From Tricholoma matsutake (lineage: Eukaryota; Basidiomycota; Agaricomycetes; Agaricales; Tricholomataceae), in contig AP026549.1 of the NCBI GenBank assembly GCA_026075535.2, forward strand, positions 9,734,001-9,798,000: 64,000 nucleotides of DNA. Direction: 5' to 3'. Below, piece after piece: positions 31,926 to 42,239 of this stretch. How positions within the stretch are numbered: the first letter of the stretch is position 1; each line of letters starts with the position of its first letter. The notes below the pieces were generated by a model. It was not told the DNA's origin. It ran no database searches and saw only the letters and a program-made list of their open reading frames with translations. Position numbers and translations under genes: made by a program.

Positions 31926-32530
31926 AAACTAATTCCTATGTACCATGTGAAGACAAACTTGTTGCCTCCATATGGTTCCAGCCAATCAGCCCCATTTGAA
32001 TGGAAAAGCAGGAACTGGATGTGTGCCATATTCAGATGCGTGAAGGAGCAATCATCTTGTGAACAAAAGAAGAGCTGCCCTGAGAGGCACTGCAGCCTAG
32101 AATCATGCATTAATCAATATTAAGAATTAGCATGAGCGATAAATCAGCCAATCCCTGCATACCATCATACAAGTCCATTTTCCAGCTTGAAACAGGCTTG
32201 AACTTCAGGACCCTCAGACTCATGGCAAAGTTAACAGAGTTAGTAAAAGTGCCTGCCAATGCAGTGGACATAGAGATGCTGGTAGAAGGAGAAGAAGAAA
32301 TGGACCATGACAGGATACTGGAAGAAGAAAGAGTTAGAAGTCCAACTTGCAGTTGAAAGTTGAGCTTGAACATTGAACTTGAAGGTTTGAACTTCAGACT
32401 CAGATCTGATTCCAAGTCTGAGTCAACTGAAGTTCTCTGACTCAGAGTCACACCATGACTCACAACTTAAACTTCTGAATTTGCTACTGGATTGTAGTAT
32501 AAACTTGAACATGTCTACTTCAACTCAGTA
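31926..32530. other. Unassigned stretch
   Basis: No supported gene. A plus-strand ORF (32132-32356, MSDKSANPCIPSYKSIFQLE) is short and not recognised. Repeated GACTCAGA / GAACTTGA words occur from 32340 to 32720. Confidence 0.35.
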
Positions 32531-32534
32531 CTCT

Positions 32535-32625
32535 GACATTGACAGTCTAATGGTTAGTGCTCTGAGTCAAGCTGCTGCTAGCAAGTTTGAGTCACGGTGC
32601 TGGGTTCAAGTTCTGAGTCGAAGAA
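32535..32625 (+). other. tRNA-like sequence, SINE candidate 1
   Basis: A D-arm-like GTCTAATGGTTAGTGC (32546-32560) and, about 45 nt later, GGTTCAAGTTC (32603-32613) fit pol III A and B boxes at tRNA spacing. The acceptor stem does not pair well, so it is not a functional tRNA gene. It could head a tRNA-derived SINE; no second copy or A-tail was found. Confidence 0.4.
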
Positions 32626-32901
32626 CATTTAAGTTCAACTATGATGATAAATAATACTATACTATACTATGCTAACTCAGAATACTTCGAGTCTGAGTCA
32701 GAGCAACTTGAACTACATAGGGTCTCAAATCTTCATAGTGTTCCATATCAGTATCTTTCAAGCTATGTGCATCCTTTCTAGAGAGTCAAATGAGCATGTT
32801 GGACTGTAGATCACATATAGTGACTCAAAAAATTGATTCAATATTTGTCATAGTTTGACTATTTGTTAAATCACATTTCAGCCAGTACCAATACTGCCAA
32901 A

Positions 32902-33289
32902 TGTTAAAGCTTATGATGAATTCTACTAGTGTATAACACTAGTCAGCAACTCAAGTCAACTGTCTGCAACACACTTATAACACAAGTTCAATAATAGTAA
33001 TGTGTATTGCACTTTATCCAAATCAATCTCGTGTCTAGTTTCCCAGACATAGTAGGATGTCGCTTTTGTTTGTTCCTGTTGTGCCAGGAAACCGCGAGGC
33101 GTGAAACTAGGTGTCCACTATATTGCGTCTGTGTTACCCCCTATGTCTGGGTCCAAAAATCTAAGTAATAGCTATAGTATGAAGCGAGATATGAAGTAAA
33201 TGAATTTCAGTCATAATATCTACAATCTAACAAGTATAGTAATAAGTCTGTTGGACTATGTAGCAAGTGTTTCATCACTGTATTCAACA
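32902..33289 (+). mobile_element. Solo LTR, copy 3
   Basis: A 388-bp LTR (TGTTAAAGC...ATTCAACA) with perfect TSD CCAAA at 32897-32901 and 33290-33294. Same family and same length as 9573-9960 and 12869-13256. Confidence 0.94.
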
Positions 33290-33294
33290 CCAAA

Positions 33295-34755
33295 GTGTTG
33301 GTGTACATAAGAAAGCTGTTGATTGGGGCTACAATAAAGATCTCACAATGTCATTAGTGGGATCAGGTTCCATAGAGATATATGTGATTTAATTCAGGGA
33401 CTCATTGAATCAATGTTTTGAGTATATATTAGAAATGTAATATATAATGATTTTAGTACTTTGTATGACCTCCTTTGGACTTTATTACAGACTATATATC
33501 CTTCTAGGCATGCTTTCAATCAAATTCTGACACACCCCTGTGTTGTAGGACTACGAGCCCTGCTCATAGACCCCACAGTTCGGACTAATTCTCTGTCAAT
33601 TTGTTTACTGATGTTTGCTGACCTCAGATTCTTACTCAAGCATTGATATGTCGTCAAGTCGCGCATTTCTTTCTTTGATCCTTGTTTCCAGTTTTTATCT
33701 TTTACTACTGAATTAACTGGTTTTCCAGCAGTTCGAGGTCCCTCATCTACTGCAAGAACAGCTGTTCTCATCAAGTTTCTTAACTGAACCTCTTGGATCA
33801 AGCACGGAGTGATTAGCCAAAGAATCTGGATCTGATGGACTGTACTGGGGATCTCAGACTTCGACTTTGCATGCAATTATTATCATTTTCACATTTAATG
33901 TTCTACACCTGTCGTTTACTGGTCTTTTCTCTACTGTTTGTGTGCCTGTCTGGATCCCGGAGTCTGGAACGTAGGGTCAAGTGTCATTGTCTGGATGGTC
34001 CCATGCTTGAACTGGGGCAGGTGACACAAGTCAATAGGATCCATGGGCAGTGTTTGTCTCCCTGAGTCATAGTCCAGCCCCTTGTTTTCAGTATGGATTT
34101 GTATGTTTTCATGTTGATGTAATTTACGCAGACTCTTCTTTCTTCGATTATTTCCAACTCAATTAGTTTAGATTAATATTGTGCAGTCAGACTGGTGCAA
34201 TAGTATGCACATGGTACCGTTTCTTCTCGCATTTTGTATGTAGGTGACCTGCCACCTTCGAATGCAGCATTGAATTTTTCCCACTCTTCCACATCTCATC
34301 CCTTTAAGTTTGCCCTCTACAAGAGAGGGCCAAGTTTTCTACACACAAGGTGTAGTACACAAGTTCTAAAGTCTCTCGAACTGATCTTCCCATTTTTAGT
34401 CCCTCCGAGAACCCTTGAATTGCGGACTTAGGGTCAACTGACTTGCTTCACAATTACAGGTTCTCATCTTTCAGTTGATCTATGCTACACAACCCATTTT
34501 CCTTCCATGTCAACCTCTCATAGCTGTTTTACAGCAATGAGATTCTTCTTTTCTCATCCATGGCGACTTTCCTTACTCTTTCCCCCACAAACTCATGTTT
34601 TGCCACTTCTACAGGCCACCTGTACCCGACCACCTGGAGTTTTGACGACCTGAACAAGAACCCCTGAGTGCTCCATCTACCCTACTGCACCTGGTTCTAT
34701 ATCCATCCATACCTCAGCTACTCTTTCCCAAATCTCCCAAACTTAGAGAGATTGT
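33295..34755. other. Unassigned stretch, possible Tc1-like trace
   Basis: No gene can be supported. Positions 33450-33535 (ACTTTGTATGACCTCCTTTG ... CTTCTAGGCATGCTTTCAAT) remind me of the antisense of a conserved part of Tc1/mariner elements, but no transposase frame is evident. The remainder is unrecognised. Confidence 0.35.
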
Positions 34756-34936
34756 CATGGGTAACCCTCGGGTATTTTTTCACTACCCACACCCTTACCC
34801 TTCAAAACCCCTACCCTTCGACAAGGGTACAGGTTTTTATATGTAGGGGTATGGGTTCCCAAGGGTATGGCAGGTACAGTATACCTGTAAGGGTACAGCA
34901 CAAGGGTATAGCCATATACTCAAAATAGATATACTA

Positions 34937-35464
34937 CTACTCAAATGTGGTCCTATCCCAATTTTCAGCAAGCTCCTCCTCTCCATCAACCTCAGGGAGT
35001 ATAGTAGCTGACTTCACGTCTGGATCCTTCACATAACCCATTTTACTCCAAACACCAAGACACATCAATGCACAAGTCGACTGTACTGAGAGGCGAGAGC
35101 ATAAATGTGATAAAAGAATACGGCCCTTGCTGAACACACACTCGACATTAATGGAGGTCGCTAACATTCAGAATGTATTAGTTTACTCAAAAACTGTATC
35201 AAGCAGCTCACCCGGTATTGTAAGGTAATCCATTGCCATACGTGAGAGCCATGGATACACATGTCGATGTTCAAACCACCAAAGAAGGACATCTTGGACA
35301 AATTCTGGATCTGAGTTGAGGAAACATTGAAGTTCGTCTCGAAATGTAGAGGCCTTTACAACTGAAATTTTGTAGCGCATGCTGTATATGCTGTAGAGGT
35401 CCCGAAACATGTTCATCATAGATGTTCCAGACTCTAGTGAAAGTTTGTGGTGAGTATTGTACAC
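34937..35464 (-). pseudogene. hAT transposase C-terminal dimerisation domain, one intron
   Basis: Exon 35464-35212 reads FVQDVLLWWFEHRHVYPWLS, then RMAMDYLTIP. A 51-nt intron (35161-35211, GTGAGC...TTAG) follows. The next exon, 35160-34937, continues TSINVECVFSKGRILLSHLC and SRLSVQSTCALMCLGVWSK. Together this is the hAT family C-terminal dimerisation domain (consensus IPxTSxxSERxFSxGRxxxxxxRxxLxxxxxxxLxxLxxW). The splice joins in frame exactly within the TIP-A-TS motif, so the intron is well supported. Variation in the usual SER motif (NVE) suggests drift. The N-terminal BED finger and catalytic DDE region are absent. Confidence 0.85.
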
Positions 35465-36480
35465 TGTCAGTCAGTTTGTCATTGACGTTGCAGACTCACA
35501 ACTGAAATTTTGAAGCGCGTGCTGTATATGCTGTGGAGGTCCTGAAACATGGTCGTCATGGATGTTCCCAACTCACAAATGAAATTTTGTAGTGAGTATT
35601 GTATGCACTGTCAGTTCGTCATTGATGTTGCAGACTCACAACTGAAATTTTGTAGTCCATGCTGTATATGCTGTAGAGGTCCCAAAACATGGTCATCATA
35701 GATGTTCCAGACTCTAGTGAAATTTTGTGGTGAGTATTGTATGCACTGTCAGTTCGTCATTGACGTTCAAGTTGCAGACTCACAACTGAAACTTTGTAGC
35801 GCATGCTGTATATGCTGTAGAGGTCCCAAAACATGGTCATCATAGATGTTCCCAACTCACAAATGAAATTTTGTAGTGAGTATTGTATGCACTGTCAGTT
35901 CGTCTTTGACGTTGCAGACTCACAACTGAAATTTTGTAGTGCATGCTATATATGCTGTAGAGGTCCCAAAACATGTTCATCATAGACTTTCCAGACTCAC
36001 AAATGAAATTTTGTAGTGAGTATTGTGCACTGTTAGTTCTTCATCAATGTTCCAGACTCACAACTGAAATTTGGTAGTGCATACTGTGTATACTCAATTT
36101 TGTAGTGAGTATGTGCTGCACAATTCCTCAACGACATTACAGATATACAAGTAATTTTATAGTGAGTACAGTGCATGTTGTAAATTTACTCAGAGACATT
36201 CTGGACTCATTAATCAAAATTTGTAGTGAGTACATGCTGCACAATTCATCACTGACATTACAAATATACAAGTAATTTTATAGTGAGTATGGTATGTGCT
36301 CTCCATTTCTTCATAGACGTTCTGGACTCATGAATCAAATTTTGTAATATGTACTTGCCAACCAATTCATCACCGACGTTACGGATGCACATGTAACTTT
36401 GTGGTGAGTATGGTACGTGCTGTACATTTGTTCATAGATATTGCGGACTCATGGATTAAATTTTATAGTCAGTATGTGCT
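35340..36480. repeat. Tandem array of about 140-bp units derived from hAT transposase
   Basis: At least five units (for example starting near 35357, 35500, 35639, 35784 and 35922) share CAACTGAAATTTTGTAG, TGCTGTAGAGGTCCC, AACATG and GTGAGTATTGTATGCACTG. The first unit is coding in the transposase frame (minus strand, FRDLYSIYSMRYKISVV), so the array arose by amplifying that exon with its neighbouring intron-like sequence. Units right of 36050 are shorter and more divergent. Confidence 0.8.
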
Positions 36481-36787
36481 ACACAAGGAGGTCTTTACAC
36501 TGCTCCATATGTTCTGTGCCGATCCGTGCAGAATTGCGTGGACTCCACATGGATCTGCATGGACTCTGTATAGATTTACATCCCATCTAATGAACAGTTT
36601 TAGTTATGCAACAGGGGCAGACAGTCCACACGGATCCGCACTGACTAGCTTGGATTCCACACTTTTTACTCGGATTCCATGGATTTCGGCCATCTGCATC
36701 TGAGATCAGACAGCAAGTACAAGCAAGGACCAGCAAGGACAGTCTGCATACATCCGAACAGACCATTTGAGCTTAGCAAAATAATGC
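36481..36787. repeat. GGACTCCA / GGATCTGCA repeat-rich stretch
   Basis: Degenerate words GTGGACTCCACA, GGATCTGCATGGACTC and GGATCCGCACTGACT recur here and again at 41815-42110. No ORF. Confidence 0.5.
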
Positions 36788-36866
36788 AACAAACAGGACT
36801 CGAACCAGTGATATTATAAGCATGTGTGAAAGTTTCGACCCACAATAGCATTACACCAAGCAGCCG
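36788..36866 (-). other. tRNA-like sequence, SINE candidate 2
   Basis: On the minus strand TTGGTGTAATGC (A-box-like, 36859-36848) is followed 42 nt later by GGTTCGAGTCC (B box, 36806-36796). A T-arm with one mismatch can be drawn around the B box, but the acceptor ends GGCTGCT / TTGTTGC do not pair. It is probably a decayed tRNA or the head of a SINE. No A-tail is seen downstream. Confidence 0.45.
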
Positions 36867-36973
36867 TTATTAAGGTACCAACCAATGCTACATGTCATGT
36901 CAGCCAGGCCAATTAGATAAGGTCTATTATTAGGTACATTCTATTATTGAAACAATAGTAATACTGTGGTGAC

Positions 36974-38058
36974 ATGGCATTAATTTTTCCCACTGTCCCA
37001 CTACATCCCCCACCACGTACTCCCTTGCTCCCAGCACCACAACCTGACACTCTCACCACTGATATGCCCTCCACCCGCTCTTCGACCTCCAAGACCCATA
37101 GCAGCCACAAGAGGGCCACTTCGCCCCCCGCTTCCACTGCTATGACAACCCATGCTGGCTGTAAGCATGCCATCTCCACAGTCGATGACAAGGCTGCAAA
37201 AGCCAAGAAGAAGAAGAAAATGGATGAGAACACAACAGAAAAGGGGGTTGAGAAAGGGAAGAAGAGGAAAGGGGAGGAACCAAAGCCCAAGAAGGGCAAA
37301 AAAAAACAAAAAAAAGTACATATCGTCGCCCTCCCCTTACCGTCGCTCACGAAGTCTTCGTAGTCAAAAAACTTCCACTATGCGAGCCACTGAGGACGCG
37401 GCTGCCCAAGAGCCATCTCATCTCACCAGGTGAGTGGTTTTTCTTCTTTTCTTTTGCTTTTCATTTCCTTTCCAGTTCTTTTTTGTTTTTGTTTTATTTT
37501 TATCTTACTAATGATGTTATATTTAGAACAGAAGCCCTGCTCAAACACAGTGGCATCACTGTTGCCCCTCAGAAGTGAGCCAAGACCAGTGGTGCCGCCA
37601 TCCCCCCTCCCTTCACTCAGGCAACCTCGAGGCAATGCCGCAAGACCACACTCGAGCCATGCCACGAGGACAGTGCCGGGAGTGACAACAAAAGCAACAA
37701 CAACACTGGAGGTGACAATGAGATGGATGACCCCACCAGCGAGACCACAACCACCAGCACAACCACCATGACCACCACAGATGACGAGGAGAACAACAAG
37801 AACAACAAGAAGAAGGACGACAAAAAGAAGAAGGATGACAAGAAGAAGGACACTAACTCAGGCGACAAGGACAATGACAACAAGGAGGACAAGGAGGACA
37901 AGGATGAGAATGAGGAGAACAACAACAACAACAACCAGGGCAACAAGGACAATGATGAGGACAATGATGAGGACAATGATGAGGACAACGATGAGACCAA
38001 TGGTGACAACAACAACCAAGGCAACAACAGCGACAACAACAACAATGGCAACAACGGC

Positions 38059-38093
<35 letters not shown>

Positions 38094-39400
38094 GTACAAG
38101 AAGGGTGCTGACAATGACAAGGCAAATGACAATGAGGCTGCCCCCACCACTTCTGTCCCCAGCACTGCAGCCACCGCCACTACAGCCACTGACACTACCC
38201 TGACTGCCTCACACACCACCACCAACACTATGGCCACCACCACTGTCAGTAATGACTGATGACAGGAACAATGTAGTTGGTGACCAGCCAGCAAATGGTA
38301 GGTATACTTGTTTATTTAATATATTGGTTTATTTAAAATAGGTCAGATGTTGCAGTGGTGAGCCCTCCTCACAGCCCTCCTGGTCGACATGGAGCATCTC
38401 CAAATGGTAGGTATACTTGTTTATTTAATACATTGGTTTATTTAAAATACATCAGATGCTGCGATGGTGAGCTCTCCTCACAGCCCTCCTGGTCGACATG
38501 GAGCATCTCGTACCACAGGTGGCATCTTACGTGGCCATGCACTTGGAAATGTTTATAATTTTGGTGACCAGATGGATGTTGATGACCGGCAGGGCAAGGT
38601 TGTAAGGCAAGGTCCATGTTTATACAATGCATGGTAATCCCAATGAGTCCAAGCCTTATATGGTGCTCAAGCATGAGGTCACCAACCATCTCACACCCAT
38701 CCTCAAGAAGCTTGGAAACTCATACTCACCAGTCAAAAGTATGTTGTTTTAGTTTTAAATTTTAAATTGGTCTTAAGACAAAGTCTAGAGCAAAATCAGC
38801 ATGTATTTGTATATGAGGATGAACTTTGGAATGTCTGAGGTCAATATGAGTCTGTTATTGAAGAAGATGGAGAGGTTGATTGGGCAGTTTTAAACCACCA
38901 ATTTACCTTGAAGCTTCTCATTGTAAGTTTTAATTGCTCTTATAGGAATTTATTTGTTGAGTCTCCACTTTTAGGTGGCTGATCAGACACCAACTCTTGC
39001 TCCAACTCTGAATTCCAATTCACTCTTGCTGGCCTCTTCCTTAACCTCTATTTTTCCTTTTAAACAGCAGCTCATCACTATTCTTGGAATACCAAGTTCA
39101 TTAGCCAGTATGGGTGATGTCTGTCTTCAAATTGCATATCAAAAATACAAGGCTTTTCTTACTGCGTTCCAAACCTATGAAGAAATGGTGAAAGCGAAGA
39201 CCTGGATGATCCAACGACCAACAAAGACCAACATTATTGAATTATTTGTGTCAAAGTCATTTTTCCATTCTCACTTTTAAGGAAGGACAATGCAAAAGTG
39301 CAGGAAAAGAGAAAGGACAAAGGGAAGGAGTGGGAGCAGGAAAAGGAGATGGGGAAAGGGAAGGGGAAGGGGAAGGGGAAGGGAAAGGGAAAGAGAATTC
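36974..39400 (+). pseudogene. Degenerate multi-exon gene, Lys-rich then Asn/Asp-rich, unknown function
   Basis: The N-terminal exon 36974-37363 reads MPSTRSSTSKTHSSHKRATS and a very basic KKKKKMDEN...KPKKGKKKQKK stretch, possibly a nuclear signal. After an intron-like T-rich stretch (37430-37520) comes EALLKHSGITVAPQK (TGA) and then an extremely Asn/Asp/Lys-rich region (37723-38259). Two tandem exon/intron units (38298-38515) encode SPPHSPPGRHGAS. Next is GNVYNFGDQMDVDDRQGK, then after a 13-bp insertion VHVYTMHGNPNESKPYMVLK and NHLTPILKKLGNSYSPVK. Text continues with YEDELWNV (TGA) GQYESVIEEDGEVDW and an exon at 38975-39270. Function not recognised. It may belong to the same transposon as the CxC5/CxC6 gene downstream. 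Confidence 0.5.
38298..38515 (+). repeat. Tandem duplication of intron plus 60-nt exon
   Basis: Two 109-bp units (38298-38406 and 38407-38515). Each has a 49-nt intron GTAGGT...CAG followed by a phase 1-1 exon (60 nt) for (D)VAVVSPPHSPPGRHGAS-type text. Because the exon is symmetrical the duplication keeps the frame. Confidence 0.75.
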
Positions 39401-39429
39401 ACAAGAAGGGAAAGATTGATAGTAAGAAA

Positions 39430-41739
39430 TCAAAGTAAGCTTGTAAATACACAATTTATGGAACAAGTTTGTCATTTTTTGCACTAGTACCCAGGTTTTC
39501 AAGATTGTCCATGCAATATCATCAGCTCTATTTTTAGGAATCACCTTGGCTTTATCATCACCAATCCTCCTTTATATGATAGGAATTTCCCTGCTTCCTA
39601 TTACTTGGGCCTCCCCCATTGAATCCCCATTTCCAGACATTCCTTTCAAATTATTCAGCCACTTCCTCACCACAAACTTCAGCTCCAAACTTTCTTTATC
39701 GGCAGCCCTGGTCATATTGTTTTCCCTGACAGAAAATCCTGATCTCTTGAATCTGCATGCACAGCAGCAATATGTTAAATGTTAGGGGGAGCACCATGCC
39801 CAGGATCAGGCTGGATAAAAGCCCTTGCATGTGCCTTAAAAAAACAGGTTGATAGTCACAAGGTTGGGCCCTTGAAAATGAAAAATGTGAAGAAAGGAAT
39901 GGACAAGGAGGAGGAAATCATAGCATTGGGTCTCAACTTGACTCTTTGGCCAAGCTTTTACATCTCCACCCCTACAATGCCAATGAACAATATCAAGGCA
40001 AATTGCAATCCATTTCCAACAAATCAATCCAACCAGCACTTGTCATTTGTCCCAATGCCAGACTCTGGCATGCAAGTCACACTCCCTCCATCAAATCACT
40101 CCTATTCGAGATATTCCACATGTCACTTTGATCAAAGATGCCACTATACATGACAATGTCCCTGTTTTGACAGGACTATGCAATGTGTGCAACACAAAAT
40201 ACATGGCTGATCACGAGTGAGGGGTTGAAAATGAGGGGGGAAACAGATTCAGTCGATTATATCTGAATTCTGAAAAATACCTTAAAGTTGGGCAGGGGCT
40301 ATGGGTGGATCGATCATTCTTCCAAGCTGTTTTGAATGGGTTATACAGCTTCCATGCCTCAGCTGCTGCATACACCAAATACTGGAATAACAGCTTTAGG
40401 AAACAGCTTGTTCAATTCAAGAAGGTCACTTGGCATCATGTCTGGCAGGCATTTGTTCAAGAATCAATGCATTCAATTGCCTCTGCATCAGATATTGATC
40501 TCATCCTTCAAGATGGGCTTTCTATTGATGAGGTTACAAAGGAGGCTTTTGAGGTTTTGGGAGCAAATGGAGTTATCAGAGTTGCTGGAGAGCATTCATG
40601 TTCTGAATGCACACAAATATACAAGGCAACCGCAGATGTTATACCCAGCCCAAACACTGCAGCAGAGAGCAGCTCAGCTAGTGGTGATGACCAAATGGAG
40701 GTTGACAACACATTTGTTCAATTAGTTGTCCTTGATGGGATAGTAACTGGCCCTTCAGTATGTGCCCTGTACTGGCATTTGAATGTGGTGGCTTATATAA
40801 AGTTTTTAGCACTGTGCATATGGGGATTGCACTGCTGAACTTGCAAATGCACAAGGTGGTGTATTTTGTGCTTTGCATGAAACCCAATATGGAGCAAAAT
40901 GCCGAGTGGTTGGGTGTTCCAATCCAAAGATTGGTGGGGTCCAGGCATGTGAGCAACACTGGGCAGATTGGAACAGATTCCATGCAAGTTCATCTCGCCA
41001 GAAGATGTCAGGATTTTGGAGAATGATTTGGAGACCTGGTGAAAGCTTACCATGGGAGCCAGCTCCAGCACCAAATATCCAACGCCATGATGAGGAGATG
41101 CCAGAGATACAACATTCAAATTATTTCACTCCCCGCAGGTTCCATTGTGTTGAAACAATTTGTGCACCATGTGGGGTTGTAATTGCTTGGGCAAAGTTTG
41201 CAAAGGCAGAATCTGAAGAGAACATTCTGCAGTTTTTGGAAACCATATATCCCACAGAGGAGTCACGGCCAGCTTATATCTGTATTGACAAAGCCTGCCA
41301 TGTTCTTCATCATAGCATTGCAAATGGCACTTGGGACACCTGGCAAAAAACCAGCTGAATGATAGTGGACTCATACCACTATATCAATCATAGCACAACA
41401 GATTATCTGTGTTGCAAATGGTGTAATCTAGCTCCAACAGATGGTTCAGCACCAAATCTGGTAATTGTTGAGCATGATGCTGATGGGACACCTCACTACA
41501 AGTGTGCATTTAATACTCAGGCATGTGAGCAGTTGAATGCATGGCTTGGGGGGTTTGATTCAATCTTGAGAAGAATGACAATCGGGAATTTCAACTGGTT
41601 TTTACATACAATGTTGTCTTATCACAGTTTAGTGGTGATAGAAAAACAGCAGCAAAGGTCTGGTGGCAATAATAGTAGTAGTGGCTCTGATTCTGATAAC
41701 ACTAGTGACTATGACACTGATGATGATAGTGACATGTAG
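39430..41739 (+). pseudogene. CxC5/CxC6-type protein of KDZ transposon group
   Basis: Reliable text runs from about 40062: PIRDIPHVTLIKDATIHD, then VLTGLCNVCNTKYMADHE, TGA (40218), RLYLNSEKYLKVGQGLWVDR, an ASAAAYTKYWNNSF helix region, and VLDGIVTGPS at 40757. A 52-nt intron (40758-40809, GTATGT...TTTAG) is supported by exact frame continuation into HCAYGDCTAELANAQGG. The Cys/His cluster continues as FCALHETQYGAKCRVVGCSN and QACEQHW. The C-terminal part has ICIDKACHVLHH, TGA (41356), MIVDSYHYINHS, DYLCCKWCNLAP and NTQACEQLNAWLGGFDSILR, whose D, D and E may form a DDE-type site. It ends in an Asp/Ser tail at 41739. Text at 39430-40060 is frame-broken. I identify it from memory of CxC5/CxC6 KDZ-associated proteins. 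Confidence 0.75.
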
Positions 41740-42120
41740 TTGATCCTTGTATCTGTAAGCTAGTCAGTAGTGTTTATGCAATGACCCTTTAAACCTGGAT
41801 TTAGCACAGACAAGTGCAGACTCAGCACAGACTTATGTGGACTCTGGGCGGACTAATGCAGACTCCACACAGATTAATGTGGACCCCATGCCAAATGGGA
41901 AAGGATTCTTCATTTGGGTCACCACATGGTGGGAGTCCGTGCAGACTTATGCAGACTCCATGCGGACTGGGGCAGAGTCCACGGTGAAATGGGTGTATTT
42001 TTTCATTTTGGTCACCAGATGGTTGGACTCTGCACAGAGTCTGCACAGTCTGCACGGAGTCCACACAGTCCACACAGTCCACATGGAGTCCACGTGGAAC
42101 ATATGGGGCAGTGTAAATTA
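41740..42120. repeat. GCAGACTCCA-type degenerate repeats
   Basis: Words such as TGCAGACTC, GTGGACTC, GCACAGACT and CACGGAGTCC occur every 15-25 bp. Similar words occur at 36500-36660. No ORF of note. Confidence 0.6.
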
Positions 42121-42239
42121 CTGACTGGTTGTATTACACTCAAAAACTAAATAACACCAGACCAGACTGCACACAACCAGTTCATTGCACTTCAGTCCGG
42201 TCTGATAACTGGTTGTGACCGATTTGAGTTGCAACCATT

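Larger units (their letters stand above)
34756..36480 (-). mobile_element. hAT transposon, 3' end plus amplified region
   Basis: From left to right: an end like CATGGGTAACCC at 34756; about 150 bp with many GGGTA/TACCC words on both strands (hAT subterminal repeats); the end of a hAT transposase gene (35464-34937); then tandem copies of transposase-derived sequence out to about 36480. The right end of the element is not identified. The transposase text before 35464 is replaced by the tandem array, so the copy is dead. Confidence 0.7.

Noticed and set aside
36788..36866. A functional tRNA gene
   Set aside because: The acceptor stem does not pair and the T-stem has a mismatch; only the internal promoter boxes are good.
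37430..37771. Phe-rich ORF MSGFSSFLLLFISFPVLFCF
   Set aside because: It starts at a splice donor (GTGAGTGG) and runs through the T-rich intron-like stretch, so it is most likely intronic.
37617..38294. Minus-strand 225-codon Leu/Ser-rich ORF and overlapping Cys/His-rich ORF
   Set aside because: They are the reverse complement of the AAC/GAC/GAG codon repeats of the Asn/Asp-rich gene. Composition alone explains them.
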